Positions 28,001 to 33,854 of a DNA stretch of 37,926 bases are shown one piece after another. This stretch comes from Clostridia bacterium. GTDB lineage: Bacteria; Bacillota_A; Clostridia; Oscillospirales; CAG-272. The position numbers and the translations under genes were made by a program. The stretch spans positions 1 to 37,926 of the forward strand of contig JAGBGE010000007.1 in the NCBI GenBank assembly GCA_017936125.1. Direction: 5' to 3'. Position 1 is the stretch's first letter; every line of letters starts with the position of its first letter. The notes below the pieces were generated by a model, which worked only from the letters and a program-made list of their open reading frames with translations, did not search any database and was not told the DNA's origin.

Positions 28001-29150
28001 GCTCAAGAGCAACGGTATCTCTCTTAAGCTCATCGTTACAAACCGAGCAGTAAACTACGGACTGGTAAGAGCCCGCTACCTTACAGGTAGACTCGGTACG
28101 GTTCTCCTCAACGGCTGCTGCGGGAGAGTGCTGTGCAAGCTCGAGAGCTACGGTATCTCTGTCAAGCTCATCGCCGCAAGCGGAGCAGTAAACTACGCTA
28201 TCATAAGAGCCGGCTACCTTACAGGTAGACTCGGTACGGTTTTCTTCAACCGCTGCTGCGGGAGAGTGCTCCTTGAGCTCAAGAGCAACGGTATTTCTCT
28301 TTACCTCTGCCTTACATACGGAGCAGTAAACTACGCTGTCATAAGAGCCGGCTACCTTACAGGTAGACTCGGTACGGTTTTCTTCAACCGCTGCTGCTTC
28401 AGTATGACCGAGAGCACCAACAGTTACGGTTTCTCTGCTTATTTCCTCGCCGCATACAGAGCACTTAACTACGCTCTCGTAAGAGCCTGCCTCGGTACAG
28501 GTAGCCTCTACAACGTTCTCCTTTACCGCCTCTGCGGGAGTGTGAGAGGTGCAAAGGTCTGCCTTACAGTCGTCACAAACGTAGTCATTGTTTGCGTCGG
28601 TGTGACCCTTTGCTGCGATCTCGGTCTGCTCTACGGTAACGGTCTTACATACAGTACACTTCTTACCGTCGGTGAGACCCTTTTCAGTACAGGTCGCTGC
28701 CTTGCCGGGAATAGTTTCCTCGGTGTGTCCAAGTGCTGCGATTTCTTCCTGCGCTACGAGTATCTCGCCGCAAGTCGAGCACTTCTTACCGTCAGTAAGA
28801 CCCTTTTCGGTACAGGTCGCTGCCTTACCGGGAATGGTTTCTTCGGTGTGGGTGTGAGCGAGCTTGTCAATCGCCTCGGTCTTTTCATAACCGCAGACGG
28901 TACAGGTGTAGGTCATAACACCCTCACTGTCCTCGGTTGCCGGAGTAGTCACTGCGCCCTCACCGTATGTATGAGCCGCTACATCGGATTTCTCCTCGCA
29001 GCCCTCATCGGTGCAAGCATGCCAATGGTTCTCGGCGTCGTTCTGCCAATCCTCAGAGAAAGTATGTGTTTCTCCGAAAACGCAAGCAGAAAGAGCTACC
29101 ATAACACAAACCATAAGGCAAAGTGCTAAAAGTTTAGTAATGTTTCTCAT
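25086..29150 (-). CDS. giant modular Cys-repeat surface lipoprotein
   Basis: A 1354-aa lipoprotein with lipobox LSAC (Cys23), first gene of the cluster; ATG after AGGAG. Residues 25-100 are a Cys/His ribbon (NHWHAC, CTVCGYEKTE). Two 41-residue repeats follow (101-182, TCTEKGLTDGKKCxxC), then five 46-residue repeats (203-432, each with one early Cys and a late CSxC pair). After a Cys-rich motif (about 475-498) come module A (502-672), Big_3 (about 685-755), a CxxC region (760-835), module B (838-993), Big_3 (about 1003-1076), module C (about 1125-1275) and a final Big_3 (about 1283-1354). No catalytic motif was found. Such HT...C...CxxCG repeats occur in clostridial surface proteins but have no agreed function that I know of. 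The regular spacing suggests a stalk, possibly metal-stabilised. Confidence 0.88.
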   Translation of the reverse strand: MRNITKLLALCLMVCVMVALSACVFGETHTFSEDWQNDAENHWHACTDEGCEEKSDVAAHTYGEGAVTTPATEDSEGVMTYTCTVCGYEKTEAIDKLAHTHTEETIPGKAATCTEKGLTDGKKCSTCGEILVAQEEIAALGHTEETIPGKAATCTEKGLTDGKKCTVCKTVTVEQTEIAAKGHTDANNDYVCDDCKADLCTSHTPAEAVKENVVEATCTEAGSYESVVKCSVCGEEISRETVTVGALGHTEAAAVEENRTESTCKVAGSYDSVVYCSVCKAEVKRNTVALELKEHSPAAAVEENRTESTCKVAGSYDSVVYCSACGDELDRDTVALELAQHSPAAAVEENRTESTCKVAGSYQSVVYCSVCNDELKRDTVALELADHTPAEAVKENEVKATCTAEGSYNLVVYCSVCNAKISSEAKTEEKLDHDTELAYTDASGHWYDCKNCDYVSEKIAHSAASEGVCTCGYTCATKCEICGSCADEDCTVCSNKCAFLDTSKIMSFAPNTVFGKAEGPDGKAPGSDGAYLTDESIVAEHITLADGKYATKFTLPNAVAAHTGVALRIDGNNYQAPGLAGYNCAIPMIANVVNPIRMYFTNNGTTSVTFKYSLIDYYYDKGAVELTLAAGESKTVILNALFDKNSVGLNHQVIFPNGAEAGASLTVRGEFVANDNFNSITVATPANQLRFGVGEQFNTEGLVLKANGTDFTRVYISDNYITNYDGHTFTADDIGTKTVFVMFGGKAVAYTITVDAHEHNVVFVPESAPVACVSDGVAAHYTCTVDGCGLYFGDEYGNEIIDAPATVSCHTAGTAATLPGTALTCGGCGAVMGLKPMDNWVYFTLTTQTSKIGSNIKNGKVEHADVEGMPGTKFYVGAGTIGATNESEFYLKMSSNDSGYQTVIPNLSQNAASGALRTVILFYKNYSDEPITMNLQNDAKGGNGKITVPANGTAVCEFTVKNVGGSNWFHYYVDCNPQKDVVFGVYGYFYVHDGETNDPTINKTGKTTYKVGETFTTEGLVINAVLPSGNNQTMYITSGYTTSISEGYTFTAADVGTHTVTVTFAGKTVTYPITVVGDADCENGNHKYGKVSDEALFVEMQGNNAVYKYACVYCGLASEETYVAAPIAFVPHHGSNDSYSLEYVTLDDGRIAAKLTFKTDVAAGTKFTVSANQYPAGTNTAFPVSGNGRRVYMEMISTANVNITWQPEFYGDRDGVTMDLVANEAQSAVWVIKYDTDASHTSSALPYQETVINSNVAAGTVVYITGAFYERGEIAGVDFKTPASKIVYSVGDKFTSEGITLKVSSTDALFANVSICNVTTDLDGYTFTEADLGVHTVTVTWGDFTLTYDILVIE
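27855..28544 (-). repeat. five 138-bp tandem coding repeats
   Basis: Units of 46 codons start at His203, 249, 295, 341 and 387 of the 1354-aa lipoprotein. The three central units are nearly identical in DNA: ACTCGGTACGG recurs at 28091, 28229 and 28367, exactly 138 bp apart. This makes the copy number liable to change by slippage or recombination. Confidence 0.92.
28605..28850 (-). repeat. two 123-bp tandem coding repeats
   Basis: Two 41-codon units (residues 101-141 and 142-182 of the 1354-aa lipoprotein), each beginning HTEETIPGKAATCTEKGL and nearly identical through the first two-thirds. Confidence 0.88.
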
Positions 29151-29194
29151 GCTGTTTTTCTCCTTTTGGATTTATTTTAATATTTGCTACTTAT

Positions 29195-29224
29195 ATTTTA
29201 ACATAGTGTAGTATAATTTGTAAA
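29195..29224 (-). promoter_or_regulatory. probable promoter of the six-gene surface cluster
   Basis: On the minus strand TTTACA (29219-29224), 18 bases and TAAAAT (29195-29200), the latter preceded by TGT, lie 45 bases upstream of the 1354-aa gene. The 29151-29329 gap is AT-rich and otherwise holds only a possible opposing promoter. Confidence 0.55.
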
Positions 29225-29254
29225 TTGACAAATATGGAGAAAATTATTTAGAAT
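29225..29254 (+). promoter_or_regulatory. possible promoter facing the tRNA gene terminator
   Basis: TTGACA (29225-29230), 18 bases and TAGAAT (29249-29254) read on the plus strand, but no gene lies downstream on that strand before the antisense tRNA. It could give an antisense RNA or be chance. Confidence 0.3.
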
Positions 29255-29329
29255 AATGTACAATATGCACAATTTGACTTATAAATTAAAATAAAATTTT
29301 ACAATTTTGTAATATATTTTTGCAAAAAT

Positions 29330-29360
29330 AAAAAAGCGGAAGGCTCGAAAGAACCTTCCG
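29330..29360 (-). terminator. terminator of tRNA-Ser
   Basis: On the minus strand a 10-bp stem (29337-29346 with 29351-29360, one mismatch) with a four-base loop is followed by a run of six T. It lies seven bases past the tRNA CCA end. Confidence 0.9.
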
Positions 29361-29366
29361 TATCTT

Positions 29367-29456
29367 TGGCGGAGATGAAGAGATTTGAACTCTTGCGCCG
29401 GTTGCCCGACCTACACCCTTAGCAGGGGCGCCTCTTCACCACTTGAGTACATCTCC
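29367..29456 (-). tRNA. tRNA-Ser (anticodon GCT), CCA encoded
   Basis: The acceptor stem GGAGATG/CATCTCC closes a 90-base class II tRNA with a long variable arm. The anticodon GCT is at 29421-29423 (agc on the plus strand), reading AGC/AGT serine codons. The T loop reads GTTCAAATC, and the 3' end carries G plus encoded CCA (29367-29370). Confidence 0.96.
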
Positions 29457-29487
29457 GTGTGAAGCTCGTTTATTAACTTGCCATAAC

Positions 29488-29516
29488 ATTATAACAACTT
29501 TATCCACGTTTGTCAA
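29488..29516 (-). promoter_or_regulatory. consensus promoter of tRNA-Ser
   Basis: A perfect TTGACA (29511-29516) and a perfect TATAAT (29488-29493) with a 17-base spacer, about 30 bases upstream of the tRNA 5' end, as expected for a strong stable-RNA promoter. Confidence 0.9.
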
Positions 29517-29582
29517 GACTTTTCACAAATTTTGTTCCAAAGAATATTTTTTCTCCCTTCCCCGACTTTATTTTGTTTTCAC

Positions 29583-29611
29583 TTGCCTTTTGTCGCGTTT
29601 TGTGCTACAAT
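29583..29611 (+). promoter_or_regulatory. probable promoter of the lipase gene
   Basis: TTGCCT (29583-29588), 17 bases and TACAAT (29606-29611) lie about 40 bases upstream of the proposed lipase start. Confidence 0.6.
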
Positions 29612-29651
29612 ATATGAGAATTAACACTTAACGAGAAAGAAGGCGAGGCTT

Positions 29652-30431
29652 CTGGCAACCAAATATCCAATTGTTATGGCGCACGGAATTGCGGCAAAGC
29701 AGGTGAGAATAATGAACGCTTTTGGCAAAATCGGCGACGTTCTTGCCAACGAGGGCAACTCGGTGCATATTGCCGACACCGACGGCTTCGGCACTATTGA
29801 GAGCAACGCAGAGCAGTTAAAAAGCTTTATCGAGCGCGTGCTTGCCGAGACGGGCGCGGAAAAGGTAAATATCATCGCGCATTCCAAGGGCGGACTTGAC
29901 TCAAAATATATGATAACCGAGCTAGGAATGGAGGACAAGGTCGCATCGCTGACTACCCTTTGCACTCCGCACAAGGGCTCTATAATCGCCTCGTGGATCT
30001 GGAAGCTGCCTATGTGGCTGAAGCGCTATTTTGCATTCTTCATCAATACCTTTTATAAGATAGCCTTAGGCGACAAGCACCCCGACGCTGTAACCGCCTG
30101 CGACCAGCTGCGCGCAAGAGATGAAAGCGAGGAGACGCTTCGCTTCTCCCACAAGGTCTACTGCCAGAGCTACTCGTCGAGCATTGACAAGGTGCGTGAC
30201 TGCTTCGTTATGGCTCTGCCGATGAAGATGCAGAAGCACTTTGAGCTTCCCGAAAACGACGGACTTGTAAGCGAGGAGTCGAGCAAATTCGGCAACTATC
30301 GCGGCAAGTGTCTTGACATTCCCGTATCGCACGTGCAGATTATAGATATATTCTCAAAAAAGAGTCAGAAAGAGAAAATCTACGAGTTCTACAAGAGCGT
30401 CTGCGAGGAGCTTGCAGGAATGGGATTTTGA
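29652..30431 (+). CDS. alpha/beta-hydrolase lipase/esterase, probable CTG start
   Basis: A cytoplasmic-looking alpha/beta hydrolase of the triacylglycerol lipase/PGAP1-like type. The nucleophile elbow is AHSKGGLDS (equivalent to GxSxG), preceded by NAEQLKSFIERVLAETGAEKVNII. LTTLCTPHKGS is typical of these lipases. ENDGLVSEES and the late SHVQI supply the likely Asp and His. The first ATG (29676) would cut off the first beta strand. The frame is open upstream, and residues LATKYPIVMAHGIA restore the usual strand before the oxyanion-hole HG, so I place the start at CTG 29652, with AGAAGG eight bases upstream. No signal peptide or lid domain is evident. It stands alone between tRNA-Ser and pyk. 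Substrate is unknown. Confidence 0.82.
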   Translation: MATKYPIVMAHGIAAKQVRIMNAFGKIGDVLANEGNSVHIADTDGFGTIESNAEQLKSFIERVLAETGAEKVNIIAHSKGGLDSKYMITELGMEDKVASLTTLCTPHKGSIIASWIWKLPMWLKRYFAFFINTFYKIALGDKHPDAVTACDQLRARDESEETLRFSHKVYCQSYSSSIDKVRDCFVMALPMKMQKHFELPENDGLVSEESSKFGNYRGKCLDIPVSHVQIIDIFSKKSQKEKIYEFYKSVCEELAGMGF

Positions 30432-30433
30432 TA

Positions 30434-30478
30434 TTTTGACGCGAAATGCAAAGTTTAATTGTCAAAAATCGCATTTTT
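30434..30478 (+). terminator. possible weak terminator after the lipase gene
   Basis: The nested inverted repeats TTTTGAC (30434-30440)/GTCAAAA (30461-30467) and AAATGC (30444-30449)/GCATTT (30471-30476) follow the stop codon closely; the T-run is only five bases. The 30432-30551 region otherwise shows no clear pyk promoter. Confidence 0.35.
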
Positions 30479-30551
30479 ACCCCAATAAAGTATATTTCCC
30501 GACATTAACCATAAGATAAATTTTGATTAACAATAGAAAAGGATATAGATT

Positions 30552-31967
30552 ATGCGCAAGACCAAAATTATTTGTACAATAGGCCCGGCATCGGAGAACG
30601 AGGAAATTCTCACCAGAATGTGTCGCTCGGGTATGAACGTCGCAAGACTGAATTTCTCGCACGGCACTCACGAGGGACATAAGGAGAAAATCGACCTCAT
30701 CAAGCGTGTTCGTGAAAAGCTCGGTCTCCCCATAGCGATTATGCTCGACACCAAGGGCCCCGAATATAGAATCAAGACCTTCGAGAATGGCAAAATCGAG
30801 CTTGCCGACGGTGACGAATTCACATTCACAACCGACGATATTATCGGTGACCGGACGAGAGTCTCCGTTACCTACAAGAGTCTTATCGAGGAGCTGAACG
30901 TCGGCGACAGAATTCTTCTCAACAACGGTCTTGTTATCTTCGAGGTTGTCGCTATCGAGGGTACGAATGCAAGATGCAAGGTTATCAGCGGCGGTGTGCT
31001 CTCCAACAGCAAGAGCATGAACTTCCCCGGCAAGACGCTCGGTCAGGAGTATCTCTCCGACGCAGACCGCGCGGATCTGCTCTTTGGCATTGAGAACGAC
31101 GTTGACTTTGTTGCCGCTTCATTCATTTCCTGCGAGGCGGATATACGCGCGGTGCGTGAGTTCCTCGATGCTAACGGTGGTGAGGATATCGACGTTATCG
31201 CGAAGATAGAAAACCGTGCAGGCGTTGATAATATTGAAGAAATCTGCAAGATTGCCGATGGCGTTATGGTCGCGAGAGGCGACCTCGGAGTCGAAATTCC
31301 CTTCGTCGAGGTGCCCGCGGTGCAGAAGTATCTTATCAAGAAGTGCCGACTTCTCGGCAAGCGAGTTATCACCGCGACCGAGATGCTCGAGTCTATGATA
31401 AGCAATCCGCGTCCCACACGCGCGGAAATTTCCGACGTTGCAAATGCCGTTTACGACGGCTCCAGCGCGGTTATGCTCTCGGGTGAGACGGCTATGGGCG
31501 AGCATCCCGCAGAGGCTGTGCGCTATATGTCGGATATCTGCGAGTTCACCGAGGGCGGAATCGACTATAAGGAGTGGTTTAGAAGCACCAACTTCAAGAT
31601 GCGTAACAACACCGACGCGGTTTCGCACGCGACCTGCGCTATGGCTATCGACGTTGGCGCGAAGTGCATCGTGGTCAACTCTGTCAGCGGTATGACTGCG
31701 CGAATGGTGAGCCGCTTCAGATGCGCTATTGATATTATCGGTCTTACGACCTCGGAGAAGGCGCTCCGCAAGCTGAATCTCAGCTGGGGTGTACTTCCCG
31801 TTCTCACAGAGACCTTTGACTCCAACGAGGTTATGTTCTACAATGCGCTTAAGAAGGCGAAAGAGGTTCTCCGCCTCGCGCCCGGTGATAACGTCGTTAT
31901 GACGGGCGGTATGATAGGCGGCCCGAGAGGAAATACCAATACCATCAAGGTTGAGATAGTGAAGTAA
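30552..31967 (+). CDS. pyk: pyruvate kinase
   Basis: A 471-aa glycolytic enzyme transferring phosphate from phosphoenolpyruvate to ADP. The family order is intact: KIICTIGPAS at the start, NVARLNFSHG, IMLDTKGPEYR, then the B-domain, VDFVAASFI, VIAKIENRAGVDNIEEI (catalytic Lys and metal Glu), MVARGDLGVEIP and ITATEMLESMI, followed by RAEISDVANAVYDGSSAVMLSGETAMG. The usual Gln of TATQML is Glu here. The C-terminal allosteric domain is present, but the extra PEP-utiliser domain seen in some Bacillota is absent. ATG follows AAAGGA. It is monocistronic and ends at the 32032-32066 terminator. pgk lies at the other end of the window and is not co-transcribed. Confidence 0.97.
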   Translation: MRKTKIICTIGPASENEEILTRMCRSGMNVARLNFSHGTHEGHKEKIDLIKRVREKLGLPIAIMLDTKGPEYRIKTFENGKIELADGDEFTFTTDDIIGDRTRVSVTYKSLIEELNVGDRILLNNGLVIFEVVAIEGTNARCKVISGGVLSNSKSMNFPGKTLGQEYLSDADRADLLFGIENDVDFVAASFISCEADIRAVREFLDANGGEDIDVIAKIENRAGVDNIEEICKIADGVMVARGDLGVEIPFVEVPAVQKYLIKKCRLLGKRVITATEMLESMISNPRPTRAEISDVANAVYDGSSAVMLSGETAMGEHPAEAVRYMSDICEFTEGGIDYKEWFRSTNFKMRNNTDAVSHATCAMAIDVGAKCIVVNSVSGMTARMVSRFRCAIDIIGLTTSEKALRKLNLSWGVLPVLTETFDSNEVMFYNALKKAKEVLRLAPGDNVVMTGGMIGGPRGNTNTIKVEIVK

Positions 31968-32031
31968 ATTTGAAATCAAGAATTAGAAATTCAAAATTAT
32001 AAACATCATTTTTAATCTTTAATACAATATT

Positions 32032-32066
32032 AAAACCGCCGTTTTCTTGCGAAAATGGCGGTTTTT
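32032..32066. terminator. bidirectional terminator between pyk and thiI
   Basis: ACCGCCGTTTTC (32035-32046) pairs with GAAAATGGCGGT (32051-32062) around a TTGC loop with one G-T wobble. A T-run follows and an A-run precedes it. It serves pyk (plus) and thiI (minus). Confidence 0.9.
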
Positions 32067-32094
32067 GTCAACTTTTATTGTCAAAATGTATGCT

Positions 32095-33285
32095 TTAGCG
32101 GTATTCCGGATATACGAGCTTGGTTTCGGTTGTCATACTTTCGTACGCCTCGTCAAGCAACGCCTCGACGTCAACCTTCGCAAGCTCACGCATTACGTCG
32201 TCGATTCTCGGCTGCGTTTTCGGGTGTCTTGGAGTAAATACCGTACAGCAATCCTCGAAGGGTAAAATCGAGGTTTCAAAGGTGCCGTAGTGGCGTGCCT
32301 GAATTATAATCTCGTTCTTGTCAAGTCCGATGCAGGGACGGAAAACGGGGAGATTCACCACCGAATCGGTGACCTCGATTGCCGCAAGAGTCTGCGAGGC
32401 AACCTGACCAAGACTCTCGCCCGTGATGAGCGCGTGACACTTATACTGCCTTGCGCATCTCTCGGCAAGACGCATCATAAAGATACGAAGAAGTATAGTG
32501 AAGTAGTCCTCCTGGCAGTTGTCACGAAGCTCCTCCTGAATGTGAGTGAGCGAGATGACGTGTACGTGCATTTTCGCGCAGTATTCGCACATCTCCTGCG
32601 CAAGCTGCATTACCTTTTCCTTTGCTCTCTCCGAGGTGTAGGGGAATGACTCGAAGTGAAGCGCCTCAATCTCCATACCGCGCTTCGCCATCATACAGCC
32701 CGCGACGGGCGAATCTATACCGCCCGAGAGCAGAAGCAGACCTCTGCCGGCAGAGCGAAGCGGCAGACCGCCCGCGCCCGGCTCCTGACCTGCTCTGACG
32801 TAGGCGTACTCATCGCGCACCTCTACGGTAACGGTGACCTCGGGATTCTTGACGTCAACCTTGATTCCGCGAACGCAGGAGAGAATAACTCCGCCAATCT
32901 CACGCGAAATCTCTATCGAGCCAAGCGGAAAGCGCTTATCAGAGCGCTTCGCCTCGACCTTGAAGGTACGCTTGCCCGCGAGCTTCTCGGGCAGATATTC
33001 ACGCGCGATTGCCGCAATGCTCTCCATATTCTTCTCGCAGACTGCCGCGCGGTTAACACCGACGATGCCAAAGACCTTTTTCGCAGCCTCGTACATACCG
33101 TCCATATCGCAGAAATCGTCCTGAGGCTCTACGTAAACGGTCGACTGCTTGAAATATATTTTGAAAGCGCCGTAGGGGCTGGCTCTGCGGCGCAGCTCCT
33201 TGATAAGCGCAGACTCAAAGCTCTGGCGATTCGCGCCCTTGAGAACAACCTCGCCGAATTTACAAAGTATTACTTCCTGTATCAT
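32095..33285 (-). CDS. thiI: tRNA 4-thiouridine synthase ThiI
   Basis: A 396-aa enzyme that adenylates U8 of tRNA and inserts sulfur. It has an N-terminal ferredoxin-like/THUMP region (about 1-165, opening EVILCKFGEVVLKGANRQSFE), then the PP-loop ATP site LLLSGGIDSPVAG (about 183-195), ESLGQVASQT and CIGLDKNEII, and near the end a Cys pair in FEDCCTVFTPRHPKT. The E. coli-type rhodanese domain is missing, as in Bacillus, so sulfur is probably delivered by a separate cysteine desulfurase. It starts 11 bases after the small lipoprotein gene, so the two are likely co-transcribed. Confidence 0.95.
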   Translation of the reverse strand: MIQEVILCKFGEVVLKGANRQSFESALIKELRRRASPYGAFKIYFKQSTVYVEPQDDFCDMDGMYEAAKKVFGIVGVNRAAVCEKNMESIAAIAREYLPEKLAGKRTFKVEAKRSDKRFPLGSIEISREIGGVILSCVRGIKVDVKNPEVTVTVEVRDEYAYVRAGQEPGAGGLPLRSAGRGLLLLSGGIDSPVAGCMMAKRGMEIEALHFESFPYTSERAKEKVMQLAQEMCEYCAKMHVHVISLTHIQEELRDNCQEDYFTILLRIFMMRLAERCARQYKCHALITGESLGQVASQTLAAIEVTDSVVNLPVFRPCIGLDKNEIIIQARHYGTFETSILPFEDCCTVFTPRHPKTQPRIDDVMRELAKVDVEALLDEAYESMTTETKLVYPEYR

Positions 33286-33296
33286 TTTATCATTCC

Positions 33297-33752
33297 TTAT
33301 TTTATAATTTTCTTGAAAATTTCCTCTGCCCTGCCCCGATTCTGCATAGTGGAGTAGAAAACGGTATTCCCCGACCTCGTGACGAACGCATTCTCACCGC
33401 CCGAGAGCAGCCTGATGCGCTCAAGGCACATCTCCTCGACCGAGAGTCGCATATCAGCATCGTCACAGACGAAAACTCCGCACTCCGAGCCGTAGCCGGC
33501 GTGAGAGTTGAGGAAAATTGCGTAGTTCTCCGGGAATCTACCGCTGTAAATATAGATTTTCGAGAGAGTCTCTTTCGGCAGATAGCCGACCTCACCCTCG
33601 GTGCGTTCCGAGGAGTAAATCACGCCCTCAGCGCCATAAGTCGATATAAATTCACGCAATATCCCGTCAGCGCTCTGCTCTGTCTCACAGGACACGAGCA
33701 CCGATAGTGAAAGAGCCAGAATCAGAGTAAATATTACCAGCCTTTTTATAAT
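33297..33752 (-). CDS. small lipoprotein of unknown function, start by ATT or disrupted by a one-base slip
   Basis: The obvious GTG start at 33701 begins at the end of a signal peptide. Extending the same frame upstream gives a textbook lipoprotein leader: basic Lys-Arg, a hydrophobic core LVIFTLILALSLS, then lipobox VLVSC. In that frame the first usable codon after a stop is ATT (33752), six bases after GGGGG. An ATG at 33756 is in another frame and would join this leader if one A were missing from the AAAAA run at about 33743-33747. The mature part (about 130 aa) has no motif that I recognise. It lies directly upstream of thiI. It could be a real ATT start or an indel; the lipoprotein nature is likely. 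Confidence 0.72.
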   Translation of the reverse strand: MIKRLVIFTLILALSLSVLVSCETEQSADGILREFISTYGAEGVIYSSERTEGEVGYLPKETLSKIYIYSGRFPENYAIFLNSHAGYGSECGVFVCDDADMRLSVEEMCLERIRLLSGGENAFVTRSGNTVFYSTMQNRGRAEEIFKKIIK

Positions 33753-33768
33753 GCATCACCCCCGAGAG

Positions 33769-33797
33769 ATTATATGCTTTTTGGGGCTTTTTCTTGC
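33769..33797 (-). promoter_or_regulatory. possible promoter of the small lipoprotein-thiI pair
   Basis: A perfect TATAAT (33769-33774, minus strand) lies 16 bases before the proposed ATT start. The -35 region is poor (GCAAGA at 17-base spacing; TTGGCA only at 20). No clear terminator separates it from the asparaginase gene. Confidence 0.4.
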
Positions 33798-33854
33798 CAA
33801 AAATATGATTTTTCAAAGATTAACGCGAGATTTTCCGACTGTTTTCGGTATTTT

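Noticed and set aside
25146..29129. Open frame of 1327 codons antisense to the 1354-aa lipoprotein gene, and similar long antisense frames at 8697-11354, 13371-15464 and 18939-20804
   Set aside because: They mirror strongly biased codon use in the real genes (few Leu TTA/CTA or Ser TCA codons). They lack ribosome binding sites and their translations show no domain patterns.
8769..29150. Classical cellulosome (cohesin/dockerin) cluster
   Set aside because: No dockerin calcium-loop pairs or cohesin-like domains were recognised in any of the six proteins; any assembly role of the Cys-rich modules is separate speculation.
29497..29510. DnaA box in the tRNA-Ser promoter (TTATCCACG)
   Set aside because: A single near-match in a promoter spacer, with no neighbouring boxes, AT-rich unwinding element or dnaA/dnaN genes.
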